Assembly (NCBI RefSeq): GCF_028640845.1
Contig: NC_080540.1
Span: forward strand, 94,910,061 to 94,974,060
Reading direction: 5' to 3'
Length of the DNA: 64,000 bases
Source: Ahaetulla prasina
Taxonomy: Eukaryota > Chordata > Lepidosauria > Squamata > Colubridae
The position numbers and the translations under genes are program-made. A model generated the notes under the pieces. It had not been told where the DNA came from and made no database searches. It worked only from the letters and a program-made list of their open reading frames with translations. This document shows, in pieces, positions 46,484 through 56,489 of the stretch. How positions within the stretch are numbered: position 1 is the stretch's first letter; each line of letters begins with the position of its first letter.

Positions 46484-46863
46484 GTAGGTAGTCCTTGACT
46501 TACAACCATTCATTTAGTGACCATTCAAAGGTACTGAAAAAAGTGACATTTCTTACGCTTATGACTTTTGCAGCACGCCCCTGGCCATGTGATCAAAATT
46601 CAGATGCGTCACAACTGTCATGTATTTATGACATTTGCAGTGTCCCAGGGTCAGGTGATTATCTTTTGCGACTTTCTGACAAGCAAAGTCAATGGGGACA
46701 CCAGATTCACTTCGCTGTGTTACTAACTCAAAAACTGTAGTGATTCATGTAACAACTGTGGCAAGAAAGCTCATAAAATGGGGTAAAGTTCATTTAACAA
46801 CTGTTTTGCTTAGCAACAGGAACGTTGGGGTCAATTGTAGTCGTAAGGTGAAGACTACCTGTT
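46484..46863 (+). mobile_element. Tc1/mariner-like MITE, about 380 bp
   Basis: GTAGGTAGTCCTTGACTTAC at the left and CGTAAGGTGAAGACTACCTG at the right. Contains CTGACAAGCAAAGTCAATGG and AAATGGGGTAAAGTTCATTT as in the 36236 copy. Confidence 0.85.
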
Positions 46864-46906
46864 TAGAAAATTGGTTCTCCAATTTTGAAAGGAACTATAG
46901 CTGTAG

Positions 46907-47253
46907 GGATGCGGTGGCTCAGTGGCTAAGATGCTGAGCATGTCGATCGAAAGGTCGGCAGCTCAGCAGTTCGAATCCCTACTGCTGTGTAATGGGGTGA
47001 GCTGTTATTTGTCCCAGCTTCTGCCAACCTAGCAGTTCGAAAACACGTAAAAATGCAAGTAGAAAAATAGGGACCACCTTTGGTGGGAAGGTAACAGTGT
47101 TCCGTGTGCCTTTGGCATTTAGTCATGCCAGCCACATGACCATGGAGATGTCTTCGGACAGTGCTGGCTCTTCGGCTTTGAAACGGAGATGAGCACCATC
47201 CCCTAGAATCGGGAATGACTAGCACATGTGTGCAAGGGGAACCTTTACCTTTT
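46907..47253 (+). mobile_element. Sauria-type SINE, full length
   Basis: The tRNA-like head carries an A box (GTGGCTCAGTGGCTAAGATG) and a B box (GCAGTTCGAATCCC). The conserved body follows (AACACGTAAAAATGCAAGTA, then GGGAAGGTAACAGTGTTCCG and CATGCCAGCCACATGACC). The BovB-like end is AGAATCGGGAATGACTAGCA with an ACCTTTACC tail. Perfect 11-bp target duplications TATAGCTGTAG lie at 46896-46906 and 47254-47264. Confidence 0.88.
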
Positions 47254-47264
47254 TATAGCTGTAG

Positions 47265-48687
47265 AAGACCTGAAGAGCCAGATTAGGAATACATTATTGA
47301 GGACAAAATCTATGTGGTTGCACTGATGTAATAGCACATAAGCAATCACTATGAAAAAAAAAATATGCAGCACACTTTTGGCCACTTTTTTTTTTTAACA
47401 GCAACTACTTTTCTTTTCTTTTTTCAAACTTAGTACATACTAGGTTTCAAAATTGCTTTCTTTAGGAAGAAATGTGTTATTTTGTATAGAAATCATAACC
47501 GTGTGCTTGCGCACAAATTTAATTTGCATCAGTGATTTTGGCACATGTCAAATTGTCATAAGGCCACTTCCATGAACATCCGTAGCATATGAACACGTGG
47601 GATGTTTTCAACATAATGATCAAAAAAGCTTCAGCTTTACTTGGGAGTATCAGCAAGAAAAGCTGATACTCCTTGTTGAGTTGTCAGCATTATTATCACT
47701 TTTCAACTTACCAGCATAATTTAGTGATGGTTTTGCACAAGAGCTAAAGCTGGACACAGCCAAACCCCTATTGTCCTGGATTTTGAAAGCCCAAGAGACT
47801 TTTTAAAGTATTTTTCAATCTTCCTATCATCTAGAAACAACCGATCTATAAATAGCATTTGTTTTTCCAAAATAAACCATTTTCAGACGTCACCAGTCTT
47901 AATCATCTTGAAGATGTTTATAGACTTATTTTTGCTTAATGTTTATTTATCAGGCACAAATGACAATCTATAATACAGGCTTCAGAAAAGGAACAAAGAC
48001 ATAAAGTATTCACATTTTTCCTATTTCCTTGAGACTTTTTAAAACATGCCTGAAGTAGATCTCTGGGTAACCACTAATGTTTCTAGAGGGCTGTATTTTC
48101 ATTGAGCAATAGCTTTCACTTAGTTGGCTTTCTTATCCGTCTTAAGAGCAGTGTTATTGGAAAAGTGTCACATCCATTTTTAGGAACCATTTTCAATTTT
48201 CAAAATCTTGTCTTGTGTCTTCCTTTCTCACACACACACCTGCATTCACACACATGCACACATAAGATATATCCTTCTAAAAGTAAAACATATATTAAGT
48301 ATTCCTGGGTGAATAGAATTATAAACACCTATATTAGCATTACTAGATTCTGTTGCTAAACAGTCTATGCATCTTAACACGACAGTAATTCAGGATAGAT
48401 ACATATTATTAACATGTCAGCCTACACTATGAATCATAATTTATAAATATTTATAAAATATATGTCATAAATCTGTAAGAAATCATGACAGCTGCCCTTC
48501 CCATAATCAGTGTATTAACCATTATATTATCTAGTGGTATTTTTGAATCCCTATGTGGGTTCATGCATCTCAAAGCATCTCTTTAGTTTAAAAGACTGAA
48601 GGTATTGGTATTAGAACCAGCATTATAAAGATAATTGGAATTCTAAGTTCTACAGTGCTTAGATGTTATGTTATATTGAGAGGGAGG
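47265..48687. other. Non-coding; one short perfect hairpin
   Basis: No supportable gene. A perfect 11-bp inverted repeat (GGAGTATCAGC, 7-base loop, GCTGATACTCC) lies at 47644-47672. A possible but unsupported minus-strand exon at 47712-47775 is discussed under rejected items. Confidence 0.45.
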
Positions 48688-49167
48688 CAATGGTGAAATC
48701 TGAACCGGTTTACTGCTGGTTCGCTGGCTGTGCATGCACAGTCTGCACCATGCACCAAATGCGAGGTGTGTGCGCACGCAGTACACACCAAAAGGAGGTA
48801 TGGGGTAAGTAAAACAGTGCACGGGGGGAGGGGTAATCAGCTGTAGCGCATGATTTTTTTTTACTTTTAAAAGCATTTTTTACATTTTTAAAACTGCTTT
48901 TAAAAGTAAAAAAGGGCTCTGACGATCACAGCTGAGCCGCACAATCATTAGAGCCTTTTTTTTTTTTTACCTTTTAAAAGCAGTTTTTACAACCTATTCC
49001 TACCATTCGGGCAGGAAAAGCGAGCGAGCCGGAAAGAAGTGGCAAGTGGGCGATCAGGCAATTGGGTGGGCATGGGCTGGGGGGGGAGGGCAGGGTTCTC
49101 CAAACCACCCACCAACATTGCTACCTGATCCGCTGATCCAGTTCGAAACGGGAGCATTTCACCCCTG
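48688..49167. mobile_element. hAT-type element, 480 bp
   Basis: It starts CAATGGTGAAATCTGAACC and ends GAGCATTTCACCCCTG. Perfect 8-bp duplications GAGGGAGG lie at 48680-48687 and 49168-49175. The interior shares the ACTTTTAAAAGCA fold-back arms and the GATCACAGCTGAGCCGC block with the 717-bp copy at 9917. Confidence 0.9.
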
Positions 49168-50268
49168 GAGGGAGGGAAGGAGCGAGGACCCAATATAATT
49201 CTTCACAATGTATTTTGAAGTGCTAATCTATTTGTGCCATACAGTAAATTGGCATTCCACTCACTGACCTGTATATCAAGGACAAGCTGACCCAAAGTTA
49301 TTATTTTGAATTCCATCATGAGCTATCAGTCAATTACTTGAATTATCCATAATTTTAAAGTGGAAAAACCTAAACATTTAAAAATAAACTGGGCCAAGCC
49401 TACTGCTAATTCCTGGATATTTCTTTTATAATTCAAAATTTAGCCTAAAGCTCTAGGCATTTGGGTCTTCACTCCACTAAATCCCCAGAAGTCACCCATT
49501 TGAGCAGTGTAAGATTAATATTCATCTGTTTTTTTTCATTAAACTTTAAGAATGTTGTGCTTAATAAAAGTCTTAAATACCTGAAGACTTACATAGTTAT
49601 AAATGACCACCCAAATGCTAGAAGTCCTAGACTTTGATCTCAGGTCCCAATGTGTGCTTTGCTTCTTAACAAAACTTATTCAATATCAAGAATGTAAAAC
49701 CTGGCTGAAGAACACAAAGTCTATGAGTAACCGCCCAAGAAAAAGACAGAAGATGGAGATTTGTGGCAAACAAAAGTCTATTGTTGGTAAATGCCTTGTG
49801 GGACAGCGCTTGTGTTTCTATTATGTGTTATCTTTTTAAAAAATTACGTACCAAAACATTGAGGATACAAACACACAAAACCACGTTCTCTTCCCTTTCC
49901 TTTTCTCTGATATTAACTCACAAAAGAGGTCTAAATATTTCTATTTATGGATATTTGAAATAGAGGAGAAAATCATCAAAATAATTCCTTTATTCATTTC
50001 CTTTACCTAATCCTAGGTATCTGGTGTCAGAACACCTGGCCTCAGCTGTTGTTGGAAAACTCCACATCTTCCTCCAATAAGACCACATCCATATTAGTAG
50101 GACATCAAGGGTGGGCCAATGGGGGATGTCATCTTGAGAGTAAGCTTTAAGAGGTATATTGTCTAATGAGTTGGGGATAATAAGGAAGAAACTATCTGGA
50201 GGCTCGGTGACAGGTGTGAAGTCACTGCTTCTGGCTTGTCAACCAGCTGTTTGCTTTGCTCTTTCCAA
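49168..50268. other. Non-coding, no recognised element
   Basis: No supportable gene or named repeat. One possible donor-bounded stretch near 49272-49325 was not called. Confidence 0.4.
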
Positions 50269-50402
50269 AGAGATGTCCAACTTTGGCAACTTTAAGACTT
50301 GTAGACTTCAACTTCAAGAATTCCCTAACCACCCATGAATGGCTAGGGAATTTTGGAAGTTGAAGTCCCCAGGCCTTAAATTTGCCAAGATCGGACACCC
50401 TT
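50269..50402. mobile_element. Fold-back hAT MITE, worn
   Basis: GATGTCCAACTTTGGCAACT, then TTAAGACTTGTAGACTTCAA at the left is complementary to TTGAAGTCCCCAGGCCTTAA, then ATTTGCCAAGATCGGACACC at the right. Same family as 37002-37399. Confidence 0.75.
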
Positions 50403-51005
50403 CCTTAGAGGATGTCAGTTGGGGAACAGTCAGTTGGGGGGAAAAGAGCAGCTTAGTGGTTGCTCCCTTGAAGAAGCCTATCCCCTTTCCCTTCTTCTCA
50501 CTGGAATATTTATATGGGGCTAGTGGGAGAAGCAATCCAGTTGTTTGGGGTCTAATGCAATCAGTAGATGCAGTTTGATGTAATGGTTAAGGCCGCTTGT
50601 AAATATCCAAGACTTACATTCAGTTAATATTGTGAAGAAATTAATCTAAACCTGCAATGCTAGGTTTACTTAACCTAGAAAGAAGCTTCATTTGACTCAA
50701 GACAGTTTACTTGCAGAAAGCAGTTTCTGGATAGCAGGGAAAAACAAAGCAGCCCCAGACACTAATTTTTCAGCAATGTGACAGAAGCATTTTAAGAACT
50801 TGTAGTTCGATCCTGCCTCCCACCCTCAGGAGCTTTCCTTTCCATAGCTGCTCTACTAGTCGTCTTTCTTTTTTTCTTTTTGGCATAAATCTCATTCTTT
50901 TCAAATTGCCAGAAGATATATCTCATATGCTCACTCTTTCAAGCAGCAATTGTTCTTTCTACAGAGTCAGTAATCAGACCCTTAACCATAGTCACCAATT
51001 ATCTT
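50403..51005. other. Non-coding, no recognised element
   Basis: No supportable gene or named repeat. Confidence 0.45.
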
Positions 51006-51140
51006 CAAGGGTGGGCTTCACTTACCTTTGCTACCAGTTCGCATGCGCAGAGCATATTTAACAGGCGGAGTGGGGGGTGGGTGGGCGGAACCTCCTGCCA
51101 CTGCTACGGGTTCTCCCGAACCAGGGCGAACTGATCACTG
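51006..51140. mobile_element. hAT-type MITE, 135 bp
   Basis: CAAGGGTGGGCTTCACTTAC at the left and GGGCGAACTGATCACTG at the right. The flanks ATTATCTT and ATTATGTT differ at one base. Same subfamily as 54497-54651 (GGTGGGTTCTACTTAC type). Confidence 0.8.
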
Positions 51141-51264
51141 ATTATGTTGTCATAATTATTAACCATTATATAACAATCATTGTATTCCTTTGTCATTGTT
51201 TATTTTATTGTTCTATTATTTTATTTTGGGTTAATCTCTTTTCATTTTTCTTCCTTTTTATTAT

Positions 51265-51325
51265 TATAAGCTGCCTAAGAGTAGCCCCACAGTGAGATAA
51301 GTCACAAATAAATTTAACAAATATA
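51265..51325 (+). mobile_element. Possible L2-type 3' tail remnant
   Basis: ATAAGCTGCCTAAGAGTAGC, then CACAGTGAGATAAGTCACAA and ATAAATTTAAC resembles a worn L2-like 3' end. Short and uncertain. Confidence 0.35.
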
Positions 51326-51385
51326 ATTATGACAATTTTGTTCTGTGCAATCCACAATCATTCCATATAGTTCACTGATCTAGCC

Positions 51386-51520
51386 CAGGGGTGTCAAACT
51401 CATGTCGTCATGGCAGTATCATGTGAAGTATTGGGACCTTTTTCCCCTTTGCTAAATCTGGCGTGGGCGTGGCCAGTGCATGACGCACCTGGCCCGCAGG
51501 CCACAAGTTTGACAGCCCTG
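51386..51520. mobile_element. hAT-type MITE, 135 bp, perfect target duplication
   Basis: CAGGGGTGTCAAACTCATG at the left and ACAAGTTTGACAGCCCTG at the right. Perfect 8-bp duplications ATCTAGCC lie at 51378-51385 and 51521-51528. Confidence 0.92.
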
Positions 51521-52123
51521 ATCTAGCCCAAGTAGCTGTCAGAAAAACAAAATGCAATTTTGAACCAAAGTGGGTTACCTTTGTTCCAGATGAGATTATC
51601 TATCCTGGATCTATCATATGATGAATTGGACCATCAATTGTAGCAAGCATTAAGAGAGGTCTGCGGGGAGTCGCATGTTTTTTATTTGTGTATTCAAGTA
51701 GTCACAAATGCAGGAAAAACAATTAGTGACACTTGGGATAAGTAGCAAAATTTAGACAATGCAACAAATAGAAGAATTCCATGTTCCTACTAAATAAGAA
51801 ACAGCCTAGTTTTCAGGAAAGGAGACTCAGAATTCTGAGATATCCTATTTTAAAGAAAACAAAAACCAGAAGAACTGTCCTGTTTTCTTCTTTTCTGGGC
51901 ATGCCGTTCTCTGTCTTTCTGTCTCAGAGGTAACAGTAAGAGATTCCAGATTGTTATAATATTCATCTAGCAGGGGAGAAAAAGCAGATGGTATGAACAT
52001 ATGGTTCTTTATTTTAATTTCAGAGAATTAAAGGTCTTGCTCCATAGTCATTGGTCAAGACGACACTTTCATTTCTATTATTGCCCTTCAGCTTAGTCAC
52101 CAATATACTGTATACCTAAATGT
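51521..52123. other. Non-coding, no recognised element
   Basis: No supportable gene. A donor-like GGTAACC near 51580 (minus strand) is preceded by a frame that contains a stop. Confidence 0.4.
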
Positions 52124-52442
52124 CAGCGGTGGGTTTCAAATTTTTTTGCTACCGGTTCTGTGGGTGTGTCTTGGTGGGCATTGCATGGCTTGGTGAGCAT
52201 GGCAGGGGAAGGATACTGTAAAATCTCCATTCCTTCCCCTGGAATTTTGCAGTAACCTTCCCCTGAAGTGGGAAAGGTTACTGCAAAATTCCCATTTCCT
52301 CTTGATCAGCTGGGACTCGGGAGTCAGAGAATAGATGGGGGTGGGGCCAGTCAGAGGTGGTTTTTACTGGTTCTCTGAACTACTCAAAATTTCTGCTACC
52401 GGTTCTCCTGAACAGATCAGAACCTGCTGAAACCCACCTCTG
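52124..52442. mobile_element. hAT-type MITE, 319 bp
   Basis: It starts CAGCGGTGGGTTTCAAATTT and ends GAAACCCACCTCTG. Perfect 8-bp duplications CTAAATGT lie at 52116-52123 and 52443-52450. Contains GCTACCGGTTCTGTGGG and GAACTACTCAAAATTTCTGC. Confidence 0.92.
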
Positions 52443-53073
52443 CTAAATGTTAAACTACAAGGAGTAGGTTACCTGTGTGGGCCATGAGTCATTGGAGGCA
52501 TTCTGCATGCCATACCTTCTCTACTATAATGTGGCATCATATAATGTGCCAATAGCTACCACAGCTGTTTTCTAATCATCTGTTACTTTCCCTAGCACTC
52601 CCTTCACTTCCTCCCTAAACCCCATAGGATCTTTCCTTTGACCACAAAGAATTTGACCCGCACAGTTCAAGCATGTTAATTTAGTAGTAAATCACACCGC
52701 ATTCAGTAGGAGAATTATTCTCATGTAAATTTGTATAGGATTGCAGCCGGGGTAGCAGAAAGATGTGATTCAAAAAGGAGTCTTGTACATACAAATCAGT
52801 TACAACAAGGAATAGTTTGAGACAAGATTCCTAGTTCAGACAAGCTAGATGTAGGTTTGCTCTGAGGTTTGTTTTGCTTTAAACTGTTTGGTTCCCCAAC
52901 TGCTTGTTTTGGTTTTGTTTTGTTTATCTTTTTGGGAACATTGTAGAAAGGGAGTCTATTTCCGTTACAGGTTCTATTCTATATTTCTGTTTTTCTCATA
53001 ATTCTACTTAGAAGAAGAAAAAAGATCCAATTTGTCTGAGTAAAACTGCAGAAGTGAAAAGAGGAAGAATTAC
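52443..53073. other. Non-coding, no recognised element
   Basis: No supportable repeat. This would be intron if the 53074-53233 exon is real. Confidence 0.4.
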
Positions 53074-53233
53074 CGAATTGGTGCAAAGTAGCTGCACAAT
53101 TACTTTCTGAGCTTAAGGGTTCACTAAGAAGATTCTTTTCCACTGCTGAGAGACTACATCTAAATCCTTTACAATTAGCACTCGTTTGATTAATGTAGCA
53201 CAAAGAGCAAGGAGTGTTTTGCTTAAAGTTAGG
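53074..53233 (-). CDS. Candidate 160-bp coding exon with CxxC
   Basis: The acceptor is very good (AATTACTTTTTTTCTAG|CCTAAC) and the donor is CAATTCG|GTAATT. One frame is open through the exon: entry phase 0, exit phase 1, 53 full codons. The peptide starts PNFKQNTPCSLCYINQTSAN. It has Cys at residues 9, 12, 21, 26 and 47, giving C-x2-C-x8-C-x4-C, which could be part of a zinc-binding fold or coincidence. It continues SLSAVEKNLLSEPLSSESNC. Strand and style fit the gene whose 3' exons lie at 22-24 kb, but the exit phase does not match 41998-42074 directly, so at least one further exon would be needed between them. It could also belong to another gene. Confidence 0.45.
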
Positions 53234-54496
53234 CTAGAAAAAAAGTAATTTTCTTGAACATATGTTAAAATGAACAATTCCTATGGTTTAAAACAGGAAA
53301 CTGAATATTATGTGATTAAGTATGAACATTTACAAGTATATTCATTACACTTCCACACAGCCACTACATTCAATGTCATAATATACATGAGATGGGCAGC
53401 AAAAGGCCCTTAAAAGCTAAAGCAATGACAGTGAGATGTTAAAACATATATTCAGTGTCTCCTGAGAAAAAAAGAGAAGCCAAGTTGAGCTATTTACTAG
53501 GAATTAGTGAAAATCCTCAACCAATTGGAAATTATTCTGCTAGCAGAAAATAGTTATTTTTTACTTGCAGAATATGTGACGGCAGTATAATATGTGAGAA
53601 CTCCAGCAGTTTGTTGCTTACCAACCATGAGAACTATTTGAAGAAATGTGTCTGTTCAGAGAACTAATATTGTTTTGGACTTTCTTTGCAAAGTATTTTA
53701 GAAGAATCTTTTTTGAAAAAGAATAACAATCGTTTCCACAGTTTCGCATTATTAATTTTAACTAGAACATTGAGAAATGTATGAGCCTGGCCTGAGCATC
53801 ATTCTGCTTTTATGTAACTTCAAAGGAAAAGGAATGGAATAAATAACAGGTACAACAAAACCCATACAACAAGGACCTCTTTTCTCATACCTTGAATATG
53901 TTTTATAAAGCAAATACATTTATTACACATATAAACATTTAATATGAATTAAGAAATTTGCTGAGAGTCATATGTAGGGTGTAGGATTTGGTAATTTTCT
54001 ATGAGTCAGCTAATTGTAAAATTACTAACCAGATCTTTGCTGAAATGACAAGTCCATTGAAAGCTCTTCTGTCAGCTTCCAAAGGAACTGTTGCCCAGAC
54101 TTCATTTGCATGCTCTTAGTGACTCAAAAGTACTCTTGATATACAAACTGAGTTGTATATCTTCCATCAATCCGTTTCTGCCTTTTATTATTTTTGGGGT
54201 TTGATTAAATCCGTTTGAAGTAGCATTAAGGAAAGATCTCTGATATTATCAAAATGACAAAACTTTTAGATTAAAACTGTTTTACGTGGAGGCGGCTGTG
54301 GAACGGCCATTTTCCTGTGATCTATTCCCAGATTGTGGCAATGTTTAAAATAATATAGACAAGGCATGAATATTTCCCTCTTGATTTTCTAACACAAGAT
54401 TGCTGTTCTCCTGTGGTACTGTGGACCTGGTAAACCTATATAAATTAAATAACTGGCTGGAGGGACTGCCGTGTCTTTCTGTGGGTGAGTAGGCAC
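53234..54496. other. Non-coding or intronic, unresolved
   Basis: No repeat named. A minus-strand stretch at 54030-54114 starts ATG, is open for 28 codons and ends at a usable donor (GATCTG|GTTAGT), but its exit phase does not fit the 53233 acceptor. It was left uncalled. Confidence 0.4.
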
Positions 54497-54651
54497 CAGG
54501 GGTGGGTTCTACTTACATTTATTACTGGTTCGCAATGGGACTATGCGTGCAGAAGCTTTCTGATGATGTCCGAGTTGGTGGGTGGAGCCTCCCGCCGGTT
54601 TTACTACCGGTTCTTGTGAACTGGTCCGAACCGGGGGGCAACCCAACACTG
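54497..54651. mobile_element. hAT-type MITE, 155 bp
   Basis: CAGGGGTGGGTTCTACTTAC at the left and GGCAACCCAACACTG at the right. The flanks GTAGGCAC and GTGGGCAT differ by two transitions. Contains TTACTACCGGTTCTTGTGAA. Confidence 0.82.
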
Positions 54652-55594
54652 GTGGGCATGCTATCTCACATATCATGTGCCAGGGCACCACCTAAAATGC
54701 CTCTCCTTGACAGTAACAGGAACTACTAAGCTGCTATCCCAAACCAGGTGGTGGAACCAAGGCAGGAAGACCCAGGATTCTTCTGGCAGATGCGGTCTGA
54801 GCCTCTTAGTCTCCCTGCTTAGTGGCTTAAGCTATTTTCACCATCCTGATAAGGTCACCATTGTTCATTTTCCTTTCAGCTGCTGTTTTCATAAGCCATC
54901 TCTTCATTTAATACCATTTATTTTTTTAACCTTCCCTTTCTCTTTGTACCACTCAGCCAGCATGCTTACACTAGATAAACTTACAATTCATTGTGAAGAT
55001 GTTTGACTTGTTTTCCTTGTTTTCTTTTATCTTTAAATTAGTCCAAGTCAGAGCCATCCAGATATAGAACTAAAGCCTCTTCAAAGCAGTGGGCTTTCTT
55101 TCAAACAGAAAAGCACTGACTATAAAAGCACCACACCTGCACTACAAGTGTAATTCTAACACCTAGAAAGAGTCCTTAGGTGTTTGCATTATTCTAAATT
55201 TCTTTCATTGAGATGATACCCTCTTTGAGAACTATTCTCTCACAAGATCTGGTCTTTCAGATAGGATTGGTAATGGGAAAACCTGAAACAAACACATTAA
55301 TATGCAGAGGATTTAGGGGAGCAACTGCTAAGGCAATGCCTATTGGATTGGGCCACTGACAGCTCTTAGTCTGCATATCCTTTTTACATACTGTTTTAGA
55401 CACACACACATATATTCAGAAACTTACAGGAAAAAATGGTGGAAATAATCTTTTCCCCCCTTTTAGTTAATTCTCCTTTTATGTAATAGGAGAGTTTATA
55501 TAGTAGTTTAATTGAGGTTAAATAGGAACATCACATTTTGTGGAATATTTAATCTAATATTATTCAACTGAAATTGTATACACTTTAAGGAAAC
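54652..55594. other. Non-coding, no recognised element
   Basis: No supportable gene or named repeat. Confidence 0.45.
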
Positions 55595-55836
55595 TAGACA
55601 TGGTATTCAGCAGGTTCTCACCAGTTCTGGAGAACCGGTAGTGGAAATTTTGAGTAGTTCAGAGAACTGATAAATACCACTGGCTCTGCCCCCATATATT
55701 CTCTGCCTCCCGAGTCCCAGCTGATCGGGAGGAAATGGAGATTTTACAGTATCCTTCCCCTGCCATGCCCACCAAGCCACACCCACCAAACCATGCCCAC
55801 AGAACTGGTAGTAAAAAAATTTGAAATCCACCACTG
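55595..55836. mobile_element. hAT-type MITE, 242 bp
   Basis: It starts TAGACATGGTATTCAGC (a decayed CAGAGGTGGAATTC-type end) and ends GAAATCCACCACTG. Perfect 8-bp duplications AAGGAAAC lie at 55587-55594 and 55837-55844. Reverse-oriented family blocks (GAGTAGTTCAGAGAACTG) are present. Confidence 0.9.
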
Positions 55837-56216
55837 AAGGAAACTATAGCTATACAACTACGAAATCAAGTTTAGTTTCTGAGATATGTTCTAAGCATAT
55901 ACAATCAGGCTATCCTGCAGTTTCCAATTTTCCATAACTAGATTTTATAGACAAACAGTATTAGTATTGTTTAAAAAATGGAGACTGTTACCAACAGATA
56001 TAATCCACCAATTTTGCAAATACATGCACAAACAATACAAACAATTCTTAACTACTTCAAATAACATGTTGTGACAATATGAGCAAATTCCATTTAAACA
56101 CACATGTTATGGTGACATCTCCACGAGAAACTTCTCCATGGAGCTATCTTGTCCTCCAAACTCTGAATGTTTTGTGCATATCGTTACCTACTGTATACTG
56201 CAGTAACATCTAAAAT

Positions 56217-56489
56217 GGGCCTCTGGTGGCTAAACAGACTAAGCAGTCTGTTATTAACACAGCTGCTTGCAATTACTGCAAGTTCAAGTCCCACCAGGCC
56301 CAAGGTTGACTCAGCCTTCCATCCTTTATAAGGTAGGTAAAATGAGGACCCAGATTGTTGGGGGCAATAAAAGTTGAGTTTGTATATAATATACAAATGG
56401 ATGAAGACTATTGCTTAACACAATGTAAGCCGCCCTGAGTCTTCGGAGAAGGGCAGGATATAAATTCAAATAAAAAATAAAATAAAAAG
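56217..56489 (+). mobile_element. tRNA-derived SINE with L2-like tail
   Basis: B box GCAAGTTCAAGTCCC, then CACCAGGCCCAAGGTTGACT, the body AAATGAGGACCCAGATTGTT, the end GTAAGCCGCCCTGAGTCTTC and an A-rich AAATAAAAA tail. Nearly identical to the copy at 60800-61050. Confidence 0.88.

Noticed and set aside
47712..47775. Possible minus-strand exon with an excellent donor (TATGCTG|GTAAGT)
   Set aside because: The acceptors are weak, and neither the 38-bp nor the 64-bp version fits the phases of the neighbouring candidate exons.
49272..49325. Possible 54-bp minus-strand exon ending at CAG|GTCAGTGA
   Set aside because: The acceptor has no pyrimidine tract, and the open frame is only 18 codons.
54030..54114. 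Minus-strand ATG-initiated 28-codon stretch ending at GATCTG|GTTAGT
   Set aside because: Its exit phase would put a stop in frame at the 53233 acceptor. An in-frame stop precedes the ATG and there is no promoter evidence.
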